From positions 57,475-121,474 of the forward strand of contig CAVTWT010000001.1 in assembly GCA_963738425.1 (NCBI GenBank): 64,000 bases of DNA, read 5' to 3'. The notes beneath the pieces were generated by a model. The model was not told the DNA's origin. It saw nothing but the letters and a program-made list of their open reading frames with translations, and did not search any database. The translations under genes were made by a program, and so were the position numbers. This DNA comes from CADEEN01 sp963738425. GTDB taxonomy: Bacteria > Pseudomonadota > Gammaproteobacteria > Burkholderiales > Burkholderiaceae_C. Within the stretch, counting starts at the first letter, position 1; the number at the start of each line of letters is the position of its first letter. Shown here one piece after another: positions 49,725 to 57,718 of this stretch.

Positions 49725-51662
49725 ATGAGCGCAGCCAACTGGACCACAGGCTTGATGGCCGCCAGCGCAGGCGACGGCACCGCAGCGGCGCCACGGCTGC
49801 CGCATGCGGGCGCGCAGTCCCTGGTGGGGGGGCGCATCGGCTCCTACCTGGTCACCAAGCGTCTGGGCGTGGGCGGCGTCGGCGAGGTCTTCAAGGCCGT
49901 CGATGTGATGCTCAAGCGCGACGTCGCCATCAAGGTGCTGCGCGACGAGCTGGCGGCCGACCCGGTCTTTCTCGAGCGCTTCCGCCACGAGGCGCAGCTG
50001 CACGCCAAGCTCAGCCACCCCAACGTCGCCGGCGTGCATGCCTTCCTGCACGAAGGCGACAAGCAGTTCATGGTGATGGAGTTCATCGCCGGCATCTCGC
50101 TCGACGAGTTCATCCGCTCGGGCGGGCCGGTGCCGGTGGAGCGGGCGCTGGTCATGTTCGGCCAGGCACTCGCCGGCATCGAGCACGCGCATGGCTGCGG
50201 CATCGTGCACCGCGACATCAAGCCGGCCAACATCATGCTGGCCGACAACGGCCAGGTGAAGGTGATGGACTTCGGCATCGCCCGCGCGCTCGACAGCCAG
50301 GAGCACCTGACGCGCCACGGCCATGTCGCCGGCACGGCGCGATCGATGGCGCCCGAGCAGATTCGCGGCAAGCCCGCCGACATCCGTTCCGACATCTACT
50401 CGCTGGGCATCGTGCTCTACACCCTGCTGGCCGGGCGCGCGCCGTTCGACGGCGACAACGACTTCGAGCTGATGAAGGCGCAGCTCGATCAGGCGCCGCC
50501 GCCGCTGGACACGCTGGTGGCCAACGTGCCGGCGCCGGTGCAGGCCGCCGTGATGAAGGCGCTCGACAAGAACCCGGCGGCACGCTTCCAGAACGTCGGC
50601 GAGTTCGCCCGTGCGCTCGATGCCTGCCGCACCGAACTCGCGATCGCGCCGCCGCCCGATCGCAGCGAGATGCTGTTGTCGTCGAGGACCGTCATCAACC
50701 CGGTGCTCGCAGGCGCGCAGCGCCTGCCGGGCAGTGAGGGCGCGCAGCGCCTGCCAGGTAGTCAGGGCGCGCAGCGCCTGCCGGGCTGAGGGCGCGCAGC
50801 GCCTGCCGGGTCGTGAGGGCGCGCAGCGCGTGCAGGGCGGCGACGGCCCACGCCGGCGCGCGTCGGACAAGCGCCGCTGGCGCAGCCTGGTGGCGATGCG
50901 GCCGACACTGCCGCGCTGGAGCCTGCACGCCGGTGTCGCGGTGCTGGCATCGATCGCGCTCGGCGCGGGGGGCGTCGCACTGTGGCCGCTGCTGTCGCTG
51001 CCCGAGTCGCTGTGGGCCGCGGGGCCGTCGCCGATGCCGGTTTCGCCGACGAACGCGGCAGCACCGGCATCACCGGCCGCCGAGGCCGGCATCGCGCCGG
51101 CTGCATCGGTCGCATCGGTCACGCCGGCGATGCCGGACGAGCCGGCACAGGTCGCAGGTCGCTGTTGCGCAGCCGCCGAACCTGCCTGCGCGTGCGCAAA
51201 CGCCCGCGCCGCGCAGCCTGACGATCGTGGCGCTGACCGGCGCCGACGCTGCGCTCGCGCCGGCGCAGGCCACGCATCGCTTCAAGCCCGGCGAGCGCAT
51301 CAGGCTGCGCGTGACGCCGAGCCACGATGCGCACGTCTATTGCTATCTGCAGGACGAAGCGCGGCGCGTCGTGCGCTTCTATCCGAATCGCTTCAACCCC
51401 AGCGCGCTGGTGCGAGCCGACAAGCCGCTGGAGATCCCGGGCCGCATGGGCTTCGAGCTGGTGGCGAACTCGCGCAGGGTGATGGAGACCATCGCCTGCT
51501 TCGCCAGCGAGCGCGACATGGCCGGCGAACTGCCGGCCGCCGCTCTATGGCAGCGACTTCGCGCCGCTGCCGGCCGGCTCGCTCGACGAGATCGGCAGCG
51601 CCTTTGCGCGCGACGCGGCCGATGGCGTGGCGCAGGCCCGCTTTCGCGTCGCGTTCAGGTGA
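49725..51662 (+). CDS. Serine/threonine protein kinase with DUF4384-like C-terminal domain (three frameshifts as read)
   Basis: Residues 30-290 are a Hanks-type kinase: LGVGGVGEVFKAVD (P-loop), VAIKVL (Lys), GIVHRDIKPANIM (catalytic loop), KVMDFGIA (DFG) and MAPEQIRGKPADIRSDIYSLG. A tandem 9-residue repeat, GAQRLPGSE-like, follows. Then come a transmembrane helix (near 50930-50990) and an Ala/Pro-rich linker. The C-terminal domain, in other frames, has GADAALAPAQATHRFKPGERIRLRV and YCYLQDEARRVVRFYPN, like DUF4384, and ends at 51662. The frame shifts at about 50787, 51165 and 51535. Each is equivalent to one extra base. AGGAG lies at a good distance before the ATG. The kinase may act with the PP2C phosphatase at 54012. 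Confidence 0.82.
50712..50844 (+). repeat. Tandem 27-bp coding repeat with one 25-bp unit
   Basis: Five head-to-tail units begin at 50712, 50739, 50766, 50791 and 50818. Four are 27 bp and the third is 25 bp, which places a TGA in frame. The units encode 9-residue repeats of the form GAQRLPG-x-x after the kinase domain. Confidence 0.85.
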
Positions 51663-51680
51663 TCGCGGCGCGCTGAACGT

Positions 51681-51899
51681 TCAGCTCTTCGCTGTGCGCG
51701 GTGCGACGCGCGCGAAGCCGGGCGGGTAGTCGACGATCCGGCTGCTGCCGCCGACAACCGTCGAATGCTGCGCAGCGCGCTGCTGCAAGCCCATTGCACG
51801 GCTTGCACGGCCTGCACGCGAACCGCCGACGATCGCAGCCATCGCCTGGCGATCGAGCTCGACGTCGAGCGGCAAATCCTTGATGGTGATGTGTGCCAT
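51681..51899 (-). CDS. Double-glycine leader peptide, opposite strand
   Basis: A protein of 72 residues. The leader (MAHITIKDLPLDVELDRQAM...AAIVGG) fits the export leaders of the cluster: an IKDL-like block, Leu at -12, Met at -7, Ile at -4 and Gly-Gly at -2/-1. Cleavage after GG would release about 46 residues that are strongly basic (SRAGRASRAMGLQQRAAQ...), with a second GG further in. The core is unlike those of the other members. The gene is convergent with the kinase gene and divergent from the 52162 gene. Export by the C39 exporter at 59564-62608 is inferred. Confidence 0.68.
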   Translation of the reverse strand: MAHITIKDLPLDVELDRQAMAAIVGGSRAGRASRAMGLQQRAAQHSTVVGGSSRIVDYPPGFARVAPRTAKS

Positions 51900-52161
51900 G
51901 GAGCACCTCCTGCGAACGCAATGTAGTGGATGGCGGCGCTAAGCGCGAGTGCTCGCGAGTGTCGCGAGTGTTGCCACTGAACCGACATCTCGATCGCTCG
52001 ATGTCGGCCCTGCAGCCATCGACCGCGGTGCTGCGCCCGTGGCCGCACCGCGCAGGCGGTGTGGCACATGGCTTGCGGTCATCCAACTCGAGCGAGCACA
52101 CCACTCGCTCTGTTCAACCCATCCGTTCGACCCATCCTCTCACTCACCCTGGAGAACTGCC

Positions 52162-52419
52162 ATGACCTCACTGCTCATCAAAGACTTGTCCCTCGCCCAT
52201 CCACTCGATCGTGAAGCCGCATCCGCCGTGCAAGGCGGGGAGAGCAGGCTTGCCGGCCCCGACATCGCGCCTGGCGGCTGCATGCCGTGGCCGTGGCCCA
52301 TCGCCGCGATGCCGGCCATGCCCGTGATGCCTGCGATGCCGATGGATTCGTTCCCGCCGTGCGGCTACAACCCCGATGCGAGCGACCCGGTGCCCACCGA
52401 TCGCGTCATCCGTCTGTGA
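52162..52419 (+). CDS. Double-glycine leader peptide with Met/Pro-rich core
   Basis: A protein of 85 residues. The leader (TSLLIKDLSLAHPLDREA and ASAVQGG) matches the cluster pattern with Leu at -12 and Val at -4. The predicted 59-residue core has two cysteines that bracket a Trp/Met/Pro-rich stretch (GGCMPWPWP, then MPAMPVMPAMPM, then FPPCGYNP), which could form a loop through a disulfide. This core is different from the other members. GGAG lies 7 bases before the ATG. No maturation gene was recognised next to it. Confidence 0.72.
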   Translation: MTSLLIKDLSLAHPLDREAASAVQGGESRLAGPDIAPGGCMPWPWPIAAMPAMPVMPAMPMDSFPPCGYNPDASDPVPTDRVIRL

Positions 52420-52434
52420 AGCACGTGGTGTCGT

Positions 52435-52518
52435 CGATGCGCATCGATCGTGTGTCGTTGCTCAACCAACGTTTCGCTCTCGAGATGTTGGGCCGCAACC
52501 ATCGTTCGATGCGCATCG
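52435..52518. promoter_or_regulatory. Pair of 12-bp palindromes upstream of the 90-residue peptide genes
   Basis: The palindrome CGATGCGCATCG occurs twice, at 52435-52446 and 52507-52518, centred 72 bases apart in the gap before the 52706 gene. Their spacing and symmetry suggest operator sites for a dimeric regulator. The rest of the gap (52420-52705) has no gene and is locally less GC-rich. Confidence 0.4.
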
Positions 52519-52705
52519 CGCGCCACCGCGAACTGCACGCGAACTCGCTGCGCAACTCTTTTCGCTTTTGTTTTCAAGCACTTGGCGTTCGTGCCGCGAA
52601 GTTCGTGCGGCGTGCATGCGGAGTTGGCACAGCGCTTGCGATATGTACCTTCGAGCACCAGCTCATCACCGACCCCAACCTCTCACCCCTCTACGGAGAA
52701 ACGAC

Positions 52706-52978
52706 ATGAACCTCTCGATCAAAGACCTCGAAGTTTCCAAGGAACTGTCCTGCGAAGAGCGCGCTGCCGTGCGCGGCGGCAGCCAAGGCAACGCCGGCGT
52801 TCACAACATCATCCAGATGCAGAACGTGCACGTGCCCGTGGCCGCACTGACGGGCGCAGGCTCGGCGCAGAACGTCGATGTCGACGTCGACGCCTCGCAA
52901 GACGCCACCATCCAGACCCACCAGAACAACGGCGACCGCTTCAGCTTCCTGCTGGGCCTGCCGATGTTCACGCGCTGA
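52706..52978 (+). CDS. Double-glycine leader peptide, 90-residue paralogue 1
   Basis: A protein of 90 residues. The 25-residue leader (MNLSIKDLEVSKELSCEE, then RAAVRGG) has Leu at -12, Ser at -11, Glu at -8, Val at -4 and GG, close to the consensus of C39-processed bacteriocin leaders. The 65-residue core is rich in Gln, Asn and Val (IIQMQNVHVPVAALTGAG, SAQNVDVDVDASQ, QNNGDRFSFLLGLP). It shares its full leader with the 53018 product, residue for residue. GGAG precedes the ATG. It is the first of three consecutive 90-residue paralogues, which implies tandem duplication. Confidence 0.82.
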   Translation: MNLSIKDLEVSKELSCEERAAVRGGSQGNAGVHNIIQMQNVHVPVAALTGAGSAQNVDVDVDASQDATIQTHQNNGDRFSFLLGLPMFTR

Positions 52979-53017
52979 TTCATCAACCCACCCCACCACC
53001 CCTCCAGGAGCACTGAC

Positions 53018-53290
53018 ATGAACCTCTCGATCAAAGACCTCGAAGTTTCCAAGGAACTGAGCTGCGAAGAGCGCGCTGCCGTGCGCGGCGGCGACGCCCA
53101 AGGCAACGGCGCCGTTCACACCATCGGCCAACTGCAGAACGTCCTCGTGCCGGTCGCTGCCGGCACGGGCGCGGGCTCGTCGCAGAACACCACCGTTGAC
53201 GTGGACGCATCGCAGTACGCGTCGATGTACACGGGCCAGAACAACGGCGACCGCTTCAGCTTCCTGCTCGGCCTGCCGCGCATGTTCTGA
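53018..53290 (+). CDS. Double-glycine leader peptide, 90-residue paralogue 2
   Basis: A protein of 90 residues. Its leader is identical in protein sequence to that of the 52706 product; the DNA differs only at one serine codon (AGC for TCC). The core has changed more (DAQGNGAVHTIGQLQNVLVPVA, SSQNTTVDVDASQ, QNNGDRFSFLLGLPRMF). A conserved leader with a faster-changing core is the usual sign of exported peptide precursors. AGGAG lies 8 bases before the ATG. It begins 39 bases after paralogue 1. Confidence 0.82.
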   Translation: MNLSIKDLEVSKELSCEERAAVRGGDAQGNGAVHTIGQLQNVLVPVAAGTGAGSSQNTTVDVDASQYASMYTGQNNGDRFSFLLGLPRMF

Positions 53291-53331
53291 ATTTCCACCC
53301 TTCTCAAACCACCACCCTTCGGAGAACTGAA

Positions 53332-53604
53332 ATGAACCTCACCATCAAAGACCTGTCCACCACCACCGAACTCGACAGCGCCGCCATGGCGTCCGTGCGC
53401 GGCGGCAGCCAAGGCAATGCCGACGTTGCCAACCTCCTGCAAGGCCAGCAGGTGTTCGTGCCCGTCGCGGCGCTGGCCGGCCCGGGCTCGGCGCAGAACG
53501 TCTTCGTCGACGTCGATGCCGACCAGACGGCCAGCATCGAGACGAAGCAGAACAACGGCGACAAGTTCGCCTTTGCGCTGGGCTTCGTGCGCGGCCTGAT
53601 CTGA
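53332..53604 (+). CDS. Double-glycine leader peptide, 90-residue paralogue 3
   Basis: A protein of exactly 90 residues like its two neighbours. The leader is more diverged (MNLTIKDLSTTTELDSAA, then MASVRGG) but keeps Leu at -12, Met at -7, Val at -4 and GG. The core keeps the family landmarks: FVPVAALAGPGSAQNVFVDVDADQ and QNNGDKFAFALGF. GGAG precedes the ATG. Two hairpins follow, the first overlapping its stop codon. Confidence 0.8.
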   Translation: MNLTIKDLSTTTELDSAAMASVRGGSQGNADVANLLQGQQVFVPVAALAGPGSAQNVFVDVDADQTASIETKQNNGDKFAFALGFVRGLI

Positions 53605-53649
53605 TCAGGCCGTTGTGCAAAGCGGTGGGGCCCTGCGGCCTCACCGCTT
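53592..53649 (+). terminator. Two hairpins after the third 90-residue peptide gene
   Basis: The first hairpin, CGGCCTGA/TCAGGCCG (53592-53612), overlaps the stop codon. The second, AAGCGGTG (53620-53627) with CACCGCTT (53642-53649), follows. Neither has a T-tract. They may attenuate transcription into the next gene or protect the upstream mRNA end. Confidence 0.4.
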
Positions 53650-53685
53650 CTTCGACGATCAAGCCGGAACCCCGAGAGACCCATC

Positions 53686-54015
53686 ATGGCCACGACCACC
53701 ATCAACGATCTTCCATTGAGCCGCGCGCTGGACTACAAGGCCCGCGCCGCGATCAAGGGCGGCGGCGGCGCGGCGTGGGTCTTCGGTGCGTTCCGGCCCT
53801 TCTCGCCCGAGAGCGCGCGCGTCGCGCCGATCGTCTTCAACCAGATCAACCTGATCGCCGAACAGCTGACCCTGCAGTTCCAGAACATCAACGTCGAGAA
53901 CTCGGCGCCCAACTCGCAGATCAACGTCAACGCGGGGCAGGCCGGCTTCAACTTCGACTTCGCGCCGCATCATCCTGCCGACACTGCCTTGAGCGGTTGC
54001 CGAGCCTGGCCGTGA
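53686..54015 (+). CDS. Double-glycine leader peptide, longer member
   Basis: A protein of 109 residues. The leader (MATTTINDLPLSRALDYK, then ARAAIKGG) keeps the INDL block, Leu at -12, Ile at -4 and GG. The core is longer and begins with a Gly/Ala/Trp/Phe stretch. It then has an Asn/Gln-rich beta-like repeat (LTLQFQNINVENSAPNSQ, INVNAGQAGFNFDF) that echoes the QNVxVDVDAxQ pattern of the 90-residue members. Its stop codon overlaps the PP2C phosphatase start as GTGA, tying peptide and phosphatase production together. Confidence 0.75.
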   Translation: MATTTINDLPLSRALDYKARAAIKGGGGAAWVFGAFRPFSPESARVAPIVFNQINLIAEQLTLQFQNINVENSAPNSQINVNAGQAGFNFDFAPHHPADTALSGCRAWP

Positions 54016-54818
54016 GCGCCACCGACAACACCGCGTCGTTTCGCTGGACCTCGGCGCTGCGTTCGCATCCGGGCCGCGTGCGCGCCGTCAACGAAGATGC
54101 CTGCCTCGAGCTGCCGCAGCGCGGCATCTGGGCTGTGGCCGACGGCATGGGCGGACATGCGCTGGGCGAATTCGCGAGCCGCCTGGCGGTGCGCGCGCTC
54201 AGCGAGCTGCCTGCCCTGCCTGTCCCGCCTGACGCAAGCAAGCTCGAACAGATCGTCGCCCTCGCGCGCGAGCAACTGCTGCAAGCCAACCAGCGCCTGC
54301 GCGCCGAGGCCGAGCGGCGCGACGTGCCCGTCATCGGCACCACCATCGCCGCGCTGTTCGCCGCGGGCCGGCGCTGCACCGGGCTGTGGGCCGGCGACAG
54401 CCGCATCTACCTGCACCGTGCGGGGTGCCTGCGGCAGTTGACGCGCGACCACAGCCAGCTCGAAGCCGTGCGCGCGCTGCACACCAACGCCGCGGACGCC
54501 ACGCTCGAACGCCCGCCGCCGAACCTGATCACGCGCGCGCTCGGCGGCGCCGACACGCTGGAACTCGACGACGTGTCGATCGAGATCATCGACGGCGATG
54601 TCTTCCTGCTGTGCAGCGATGGCCTGAGCAACGAAGTCAGCGCCGCGGCCATCGAGCAGGCGCTGCTGCCCGGCAACTGCCGCCAGGCCTGTGACATGCT
54701 GATCGAGCAGGCCCTGGCGCACGGCGGACACGACAACATCACGGCGGTGGTGGTGCACGCCGAAGACCTGTGCAGCCCGGACCGGACGGTGATCTTGCCG
54801 GTGATGAAGGGCGGCTGA
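54012..54818 (+). CDS. PP2C-family serine/threonine protein phosphatase
   Basis: A protein of 268 residues with the bacterial PP2C motif series: RSHPGRVRAVNEDACLE, WAVADGMGGHALGEFAS (metal-binding Asp), GTTIAALFA, LWAGDSRIYLHR, LTRDHSQ, LITRALGG, LLCSDGLSN and GHDNITAVVV. All metal-binding acidic residues appear present. It is soluble. The GTG start overlaps the stop codon of the preceding peptide gene. It is the natural counterpart of the Ser/Thr kinase at 49725 and may reset phosphorylation by it. Confidence 0.93.
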   Translation: MSATDNTASFRWTSALRSHPGRVRAVNEDACLELPQRGIWAVADGMGGHALGEFASRLAVRALSELPALPVPPDASKLEQIVALAREQLLQANQRLRAEAERRDVPVIGTTIAALFAAGRRCTGLWAGDSRIYLHRAGCLRQLTRDHSQLEAVRALHTNAADATLERPPPNLITRALGGADTLELDDVSIEIIDGDVFLLCSDGLSNEVSAAAIEQALLPGNCRQACDMLIEQALAHGGHDNITAVVVHAEDLCSPDRTVILPVMKGG

Positions 54819-55252
54819 CGCGACTTCGCGTTCGTTCGATCGGAAGTGAACGTCGGCAAGCGAATGCCAAGGGCCGCAGGGCTTCGAGGTCAGCATCGGC
54901 GACAGAGGGAGCTGTGAACGCCGGCGCGCGAAGGTTCGCTGTGATCACATCGCGATCATTCAAGCCGTCGCGACGTATGTGCAAGATCGACCCATCGGTG
55001 CGTTCGCGACCACTGCCCCCCCGCGTCGGCAATCCGGCGTTCAGCCGACCCTCAGCCTCCGCTGCTCTGGGGCGGTGCCGGCCAAGAGCCGCCCTTGCCG
55101 TCATCTCTGTCAAGCGGCCACTGCACCGATGAGGACCGATCTGGCCAAGGCCAGTGGTCACGGCCGGGATGCACCGTTACGATCCTGCATCTTTATCCCT
55201 AGGCCCTCGTGTTACTTAAACGGGAGCCTGCACTCACGAGGAAGAGCGCCAA
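54819..55252. other. Intergenic region before the SIR2 gene
   Basis: No gene is supported in these 434 bases. Base composition falls towards the right end, where the AT-richer SIR2-type gene begins. A GAGGAAG sequence just before 55253 is its likely ribosome binding site. No attachment site or direct repeat bounding the SIR2 gene was found by eye. Confidence 0.4.
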
Positions 55253-57718
55253 ATGGATTTGCAAACGGCGATCAAACACGTGCTGGACGGAAACGCCCTG
55301 CTGTTTCTTGGCTCCGGCTTTTCGGCTGGAGCGAACCCAGTCGAGGGGAGTAAGTTCCTAACCGGCAAAGAACTTGCCCTGCATCTATCTAGACTGGCAG
55401 GCCTAAACCCACCGACGGACGAACTGAACTTTGCTGCACAGCGATATAGAAAAGCTGTGTCTGACCACAAACTTGTCCAAACCCTTCAAGGTTTGTTTAC
55501 CGCGGCACAGGTCTCAGAATCTCATAGAAAGATTGCTGATCTACCTTGGAAGGCAATCTATACAACCAACTACGACGATGTGCTGGAGCGAGCCTATGCG
55601 GAACGAAAACGAACCATCGCTTCAATTACTTGCAACCTTGACTCTAGAGAATATACGGCAAAGAAGAACTCAGTCGTCCACATCAACGGCTTTATAAAAA
55701 CGCTCAACTCCGAAGAATTAAACGCTAGCTTCAAACTCACGAACACCAGCTATTTAACTGAATCATTCTCCAAATCAAACTGGTCATTTCTCTTTCGTCG
55801 CGCACTTGAAACTTGTCGTACCTGCATATTCATCGGCTATTCAATGTACGACTTAGATATCCAGAGAATAATATTCTCGGCTGACGCAGCAAAACTGAAG
55901 ACAATATTCATTGAGCGCCAAGGAAAGACGAAAGATGAGATACTTAACTCGCTCCAAATAGACTTCGGAGAAGTTTTTCCAATAGGATTGGATGGCTTTC
56001 TTGAAGAAGTTGCTCTGATAAGCGCAAAATATATTCCACAGGACACAGAGAAAGTTCTTTTCGCATTTGAGGAATTGAAACCTGCAGAGACGGCAGACGC
56101 CTTTCGAGATGATTATCTATTTGATCTAATACTTAAAGGCGAGCCAAGAACTCAATATATACAAGACAAGCTGAGCGGAAATCCTTCAGTTCCATACTTC
56201 ATTAAAAGAGATCGTCACGAGCACGTACTTGCAGCCATTCGCGCAGACACAAAGAATGTCGTCATTCACGCCGATATGGCCAATGGAAAGACACTTTTTC
56301 TCCTTGGTATTGCGTGTAGTCTGGAATCATTGGGCACTCGTGTTTTCTGGCTCCGCGATGACGCGGACGATGTCGCACGCGAGATAGAATATATTTGTTC
56401 CTTGGAATCAAATATCGCCCTCGTTGTCGAAAACTATGCAAGTCGACTTGATGAGCTGAAGTTAATTCAACTAAAGCGACCTGATGGGTTGATCCTTCTG
56501 CTTTCGGCCAAGACCTCGTCACATGAGGTCTTTGGCGAGGATCTTCTGAGTATCCTAGATGCTGGGTCAACTATCGAGTTTGAACTTGACCAACTAGCGC
56601 GAGGTGATCTGCCAGAGTTAAACCATATACTTTCAACCTATAAACTCTGGGGTGAGAGAGATGCTTGGAGTGCAGAGCGAAAGACTAAATACCTGGAAGT
56701 CGACTGTGATAGGCAGATGTCTGCGGTGCTACTTGATATTGTAAAGTCGCCAGCAGTCCAACAGCGATTCAAAGCACTGTTCGATTCCTTTCAAGATGAT
56801 TCCCCTACGTCGGATGTAATGGTGGCAGCAAGCGTGCTTTCACTCCTTGGATTCAGTCGCCCCAGTGAATCCGTTATCTCCGAGTTGTTAAATAGTAACT
56901 ATCTTTACTCAATTGAGTTCCGCAGAAACCCCATCGTCAAAGAGCTGCTCTCGTTGGGTAGTGGCAGCATAATTCCGCGATCTTCGGTCCTTGCTAGGCA
57001 CGGGTTGATAACATTTTCTGATGCGAAAGCATTGATTAAGCGGTTTATAAAGATTGCGGAAAATGCGCATGATCTAGGTAGAGATAGTCAGTTGTATTTT
57101 GGTATATATAAGAATCTTGTGACTTTTTCGACGCTACAGCAAATGTTGCCAGATCGTGGCAAGCGAGATGCGCTAATCCTGTTCTACGAGGCGATCAAAA
57201 ATCTGCGATCAGCCCAAACTCACCCACATTTTTGGCTTCAATATGCAATCGCACGATTAGCGTCGGACAGGGCAGATGACTTACCGAAGGCCAAACTATT
57301 TTTGGACGCGGCGTACGCCCATGCGCAGAAGCGGAGCGGCTACCATACTCGACACATGGATAATGTTAAAGCTCGCTATCTAATACGGCATAGCTCGATG
57401 ATTCAGGAGATAAATTCAGCTTTGCTTGAGCTTTCCGACGGACATAAATTGCTTCTCGCTCAGGTTCGTGTTGAAACATCAACTGCACCTTTCAACGTCG
57501 CCAAACTCTACTTAAATTTTTATAATTCTCGAAAAGCAGACTTGGGCCCCCTTGGGAGAAAAATGCTCCTTGCATTCGCAAATCAGATACTTGAATATAT
57601 TCCGAAACTGCCGGATCACATCAAGTCCGAGCGAGCCGTGGTTCACGCTCAGTTGGATTTGAAGTCCATGGTCACCGACATCACGAACACGATGGTGTCC
57701 AGCGGCGACCCGAAGTAG
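55253..57718 (+). CDS. SIR2-domain NTPase protein, probable antiphage defence gene
   Basis: A protein of 821 residues. Residues 1-230 are a SIR2-type domain: ALLFLGSGFSAGA (NAD-binding glycine-rich loop), WKAIYTTNYDDVLERAY, VVHINGF and CIFIGYSMYDLDI. A P-loop-like NTPase region follows, with HADMANGKTLF (degenerate Walker A) near residue 343 and IALVVENYAS as a possible Walker B. The C-terminal 400 residues are helical, like the sensor arms of STAND-type proteins. SIR2 proteins of this kind degrade NAD+ during phage infection. The gene is visibly AT-richer than its neighbours, using TTA, ATA and AAA codons freely, which suggests recent transfer. It stands alone with no partner gene. Confidence 0.82.
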   Translation: MDLQTAIKHVLDGNALLFLGSGFSAGANPVEGSKFLTGKELALHLSRLAGLNPPTDELNFAAQRYRKAVSDHKLVQTLQGLFTAAQVSESHRKIADLPWKAIYTTNYDDVLERAYAERKRTIASITCNLDSREYTAKKNSVVHINGFIKTLNSEELNASFKLTNTSYLTESFSKSNWSFLFRRALETCRTCIFIGYSMYDLDIQRIIFSADAAKLKTIFIERQGKTKDEILNSLQIDFGEVFPIGLDGFLEEVALISAKYIPQDTEKVLFAFEELKPAETADAFRDDYLFDLILKGEPRTQYIQDKLSGNPSVPYFIKRDRHEHVLAAIRADTKNVVIHADMANGKTLFLLGIACSLESLGTRVFWLRDDADDVAREIEYICSLESNIALVVENYASRLDELKLIQLKRPDGLILLLSAKTSSHEVFGEDLLSILDAGSTIEFELDQLARGDLPELNHILSTYKLWGERDAWSAERKTKYLEVDCDRQMSAVLLDIVKSPAVQQRFKALFDSFQDDSPTSDVMVAASVLSLLGFSRPSESVISELLNSNYLYSIEFRRNPIVKELLSLGSGSIIPRSSVLARHGLITFSDAKALIKRFIKIAENAHDLGRDSQLYFGIYKNLVTFSTLQQMLPDRGKRDALILFYEAIKNLRSAQTHPHFWLQYAIARLASDRADDLPKAKLFLDAAYAHAQKRSGYHTRHMDNVKARYLIRHSSMIQEINSALLELSDGHKLLLAQVRVETSTAPFNVAKLYLNFYNSRKADLGPLGRKMLLAFANQILEYIPKLPDHIKSERAVVHAQLDLKSMVTDITNTMVSSGDPK

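Noticed and set aside
50712..50844. Short regular repeats as a possible CRISPR array
   Set aside because: The units are contiguous with no spacers and encode in-frame protein repeats.
52376..52705. An upstream extension of the first 90-residue peptide gene
   Set aside because: The frame is open upstream, but the shared leader, ribosome binding site and exact 90-residue length of all three paralogues fix the start at 52706.
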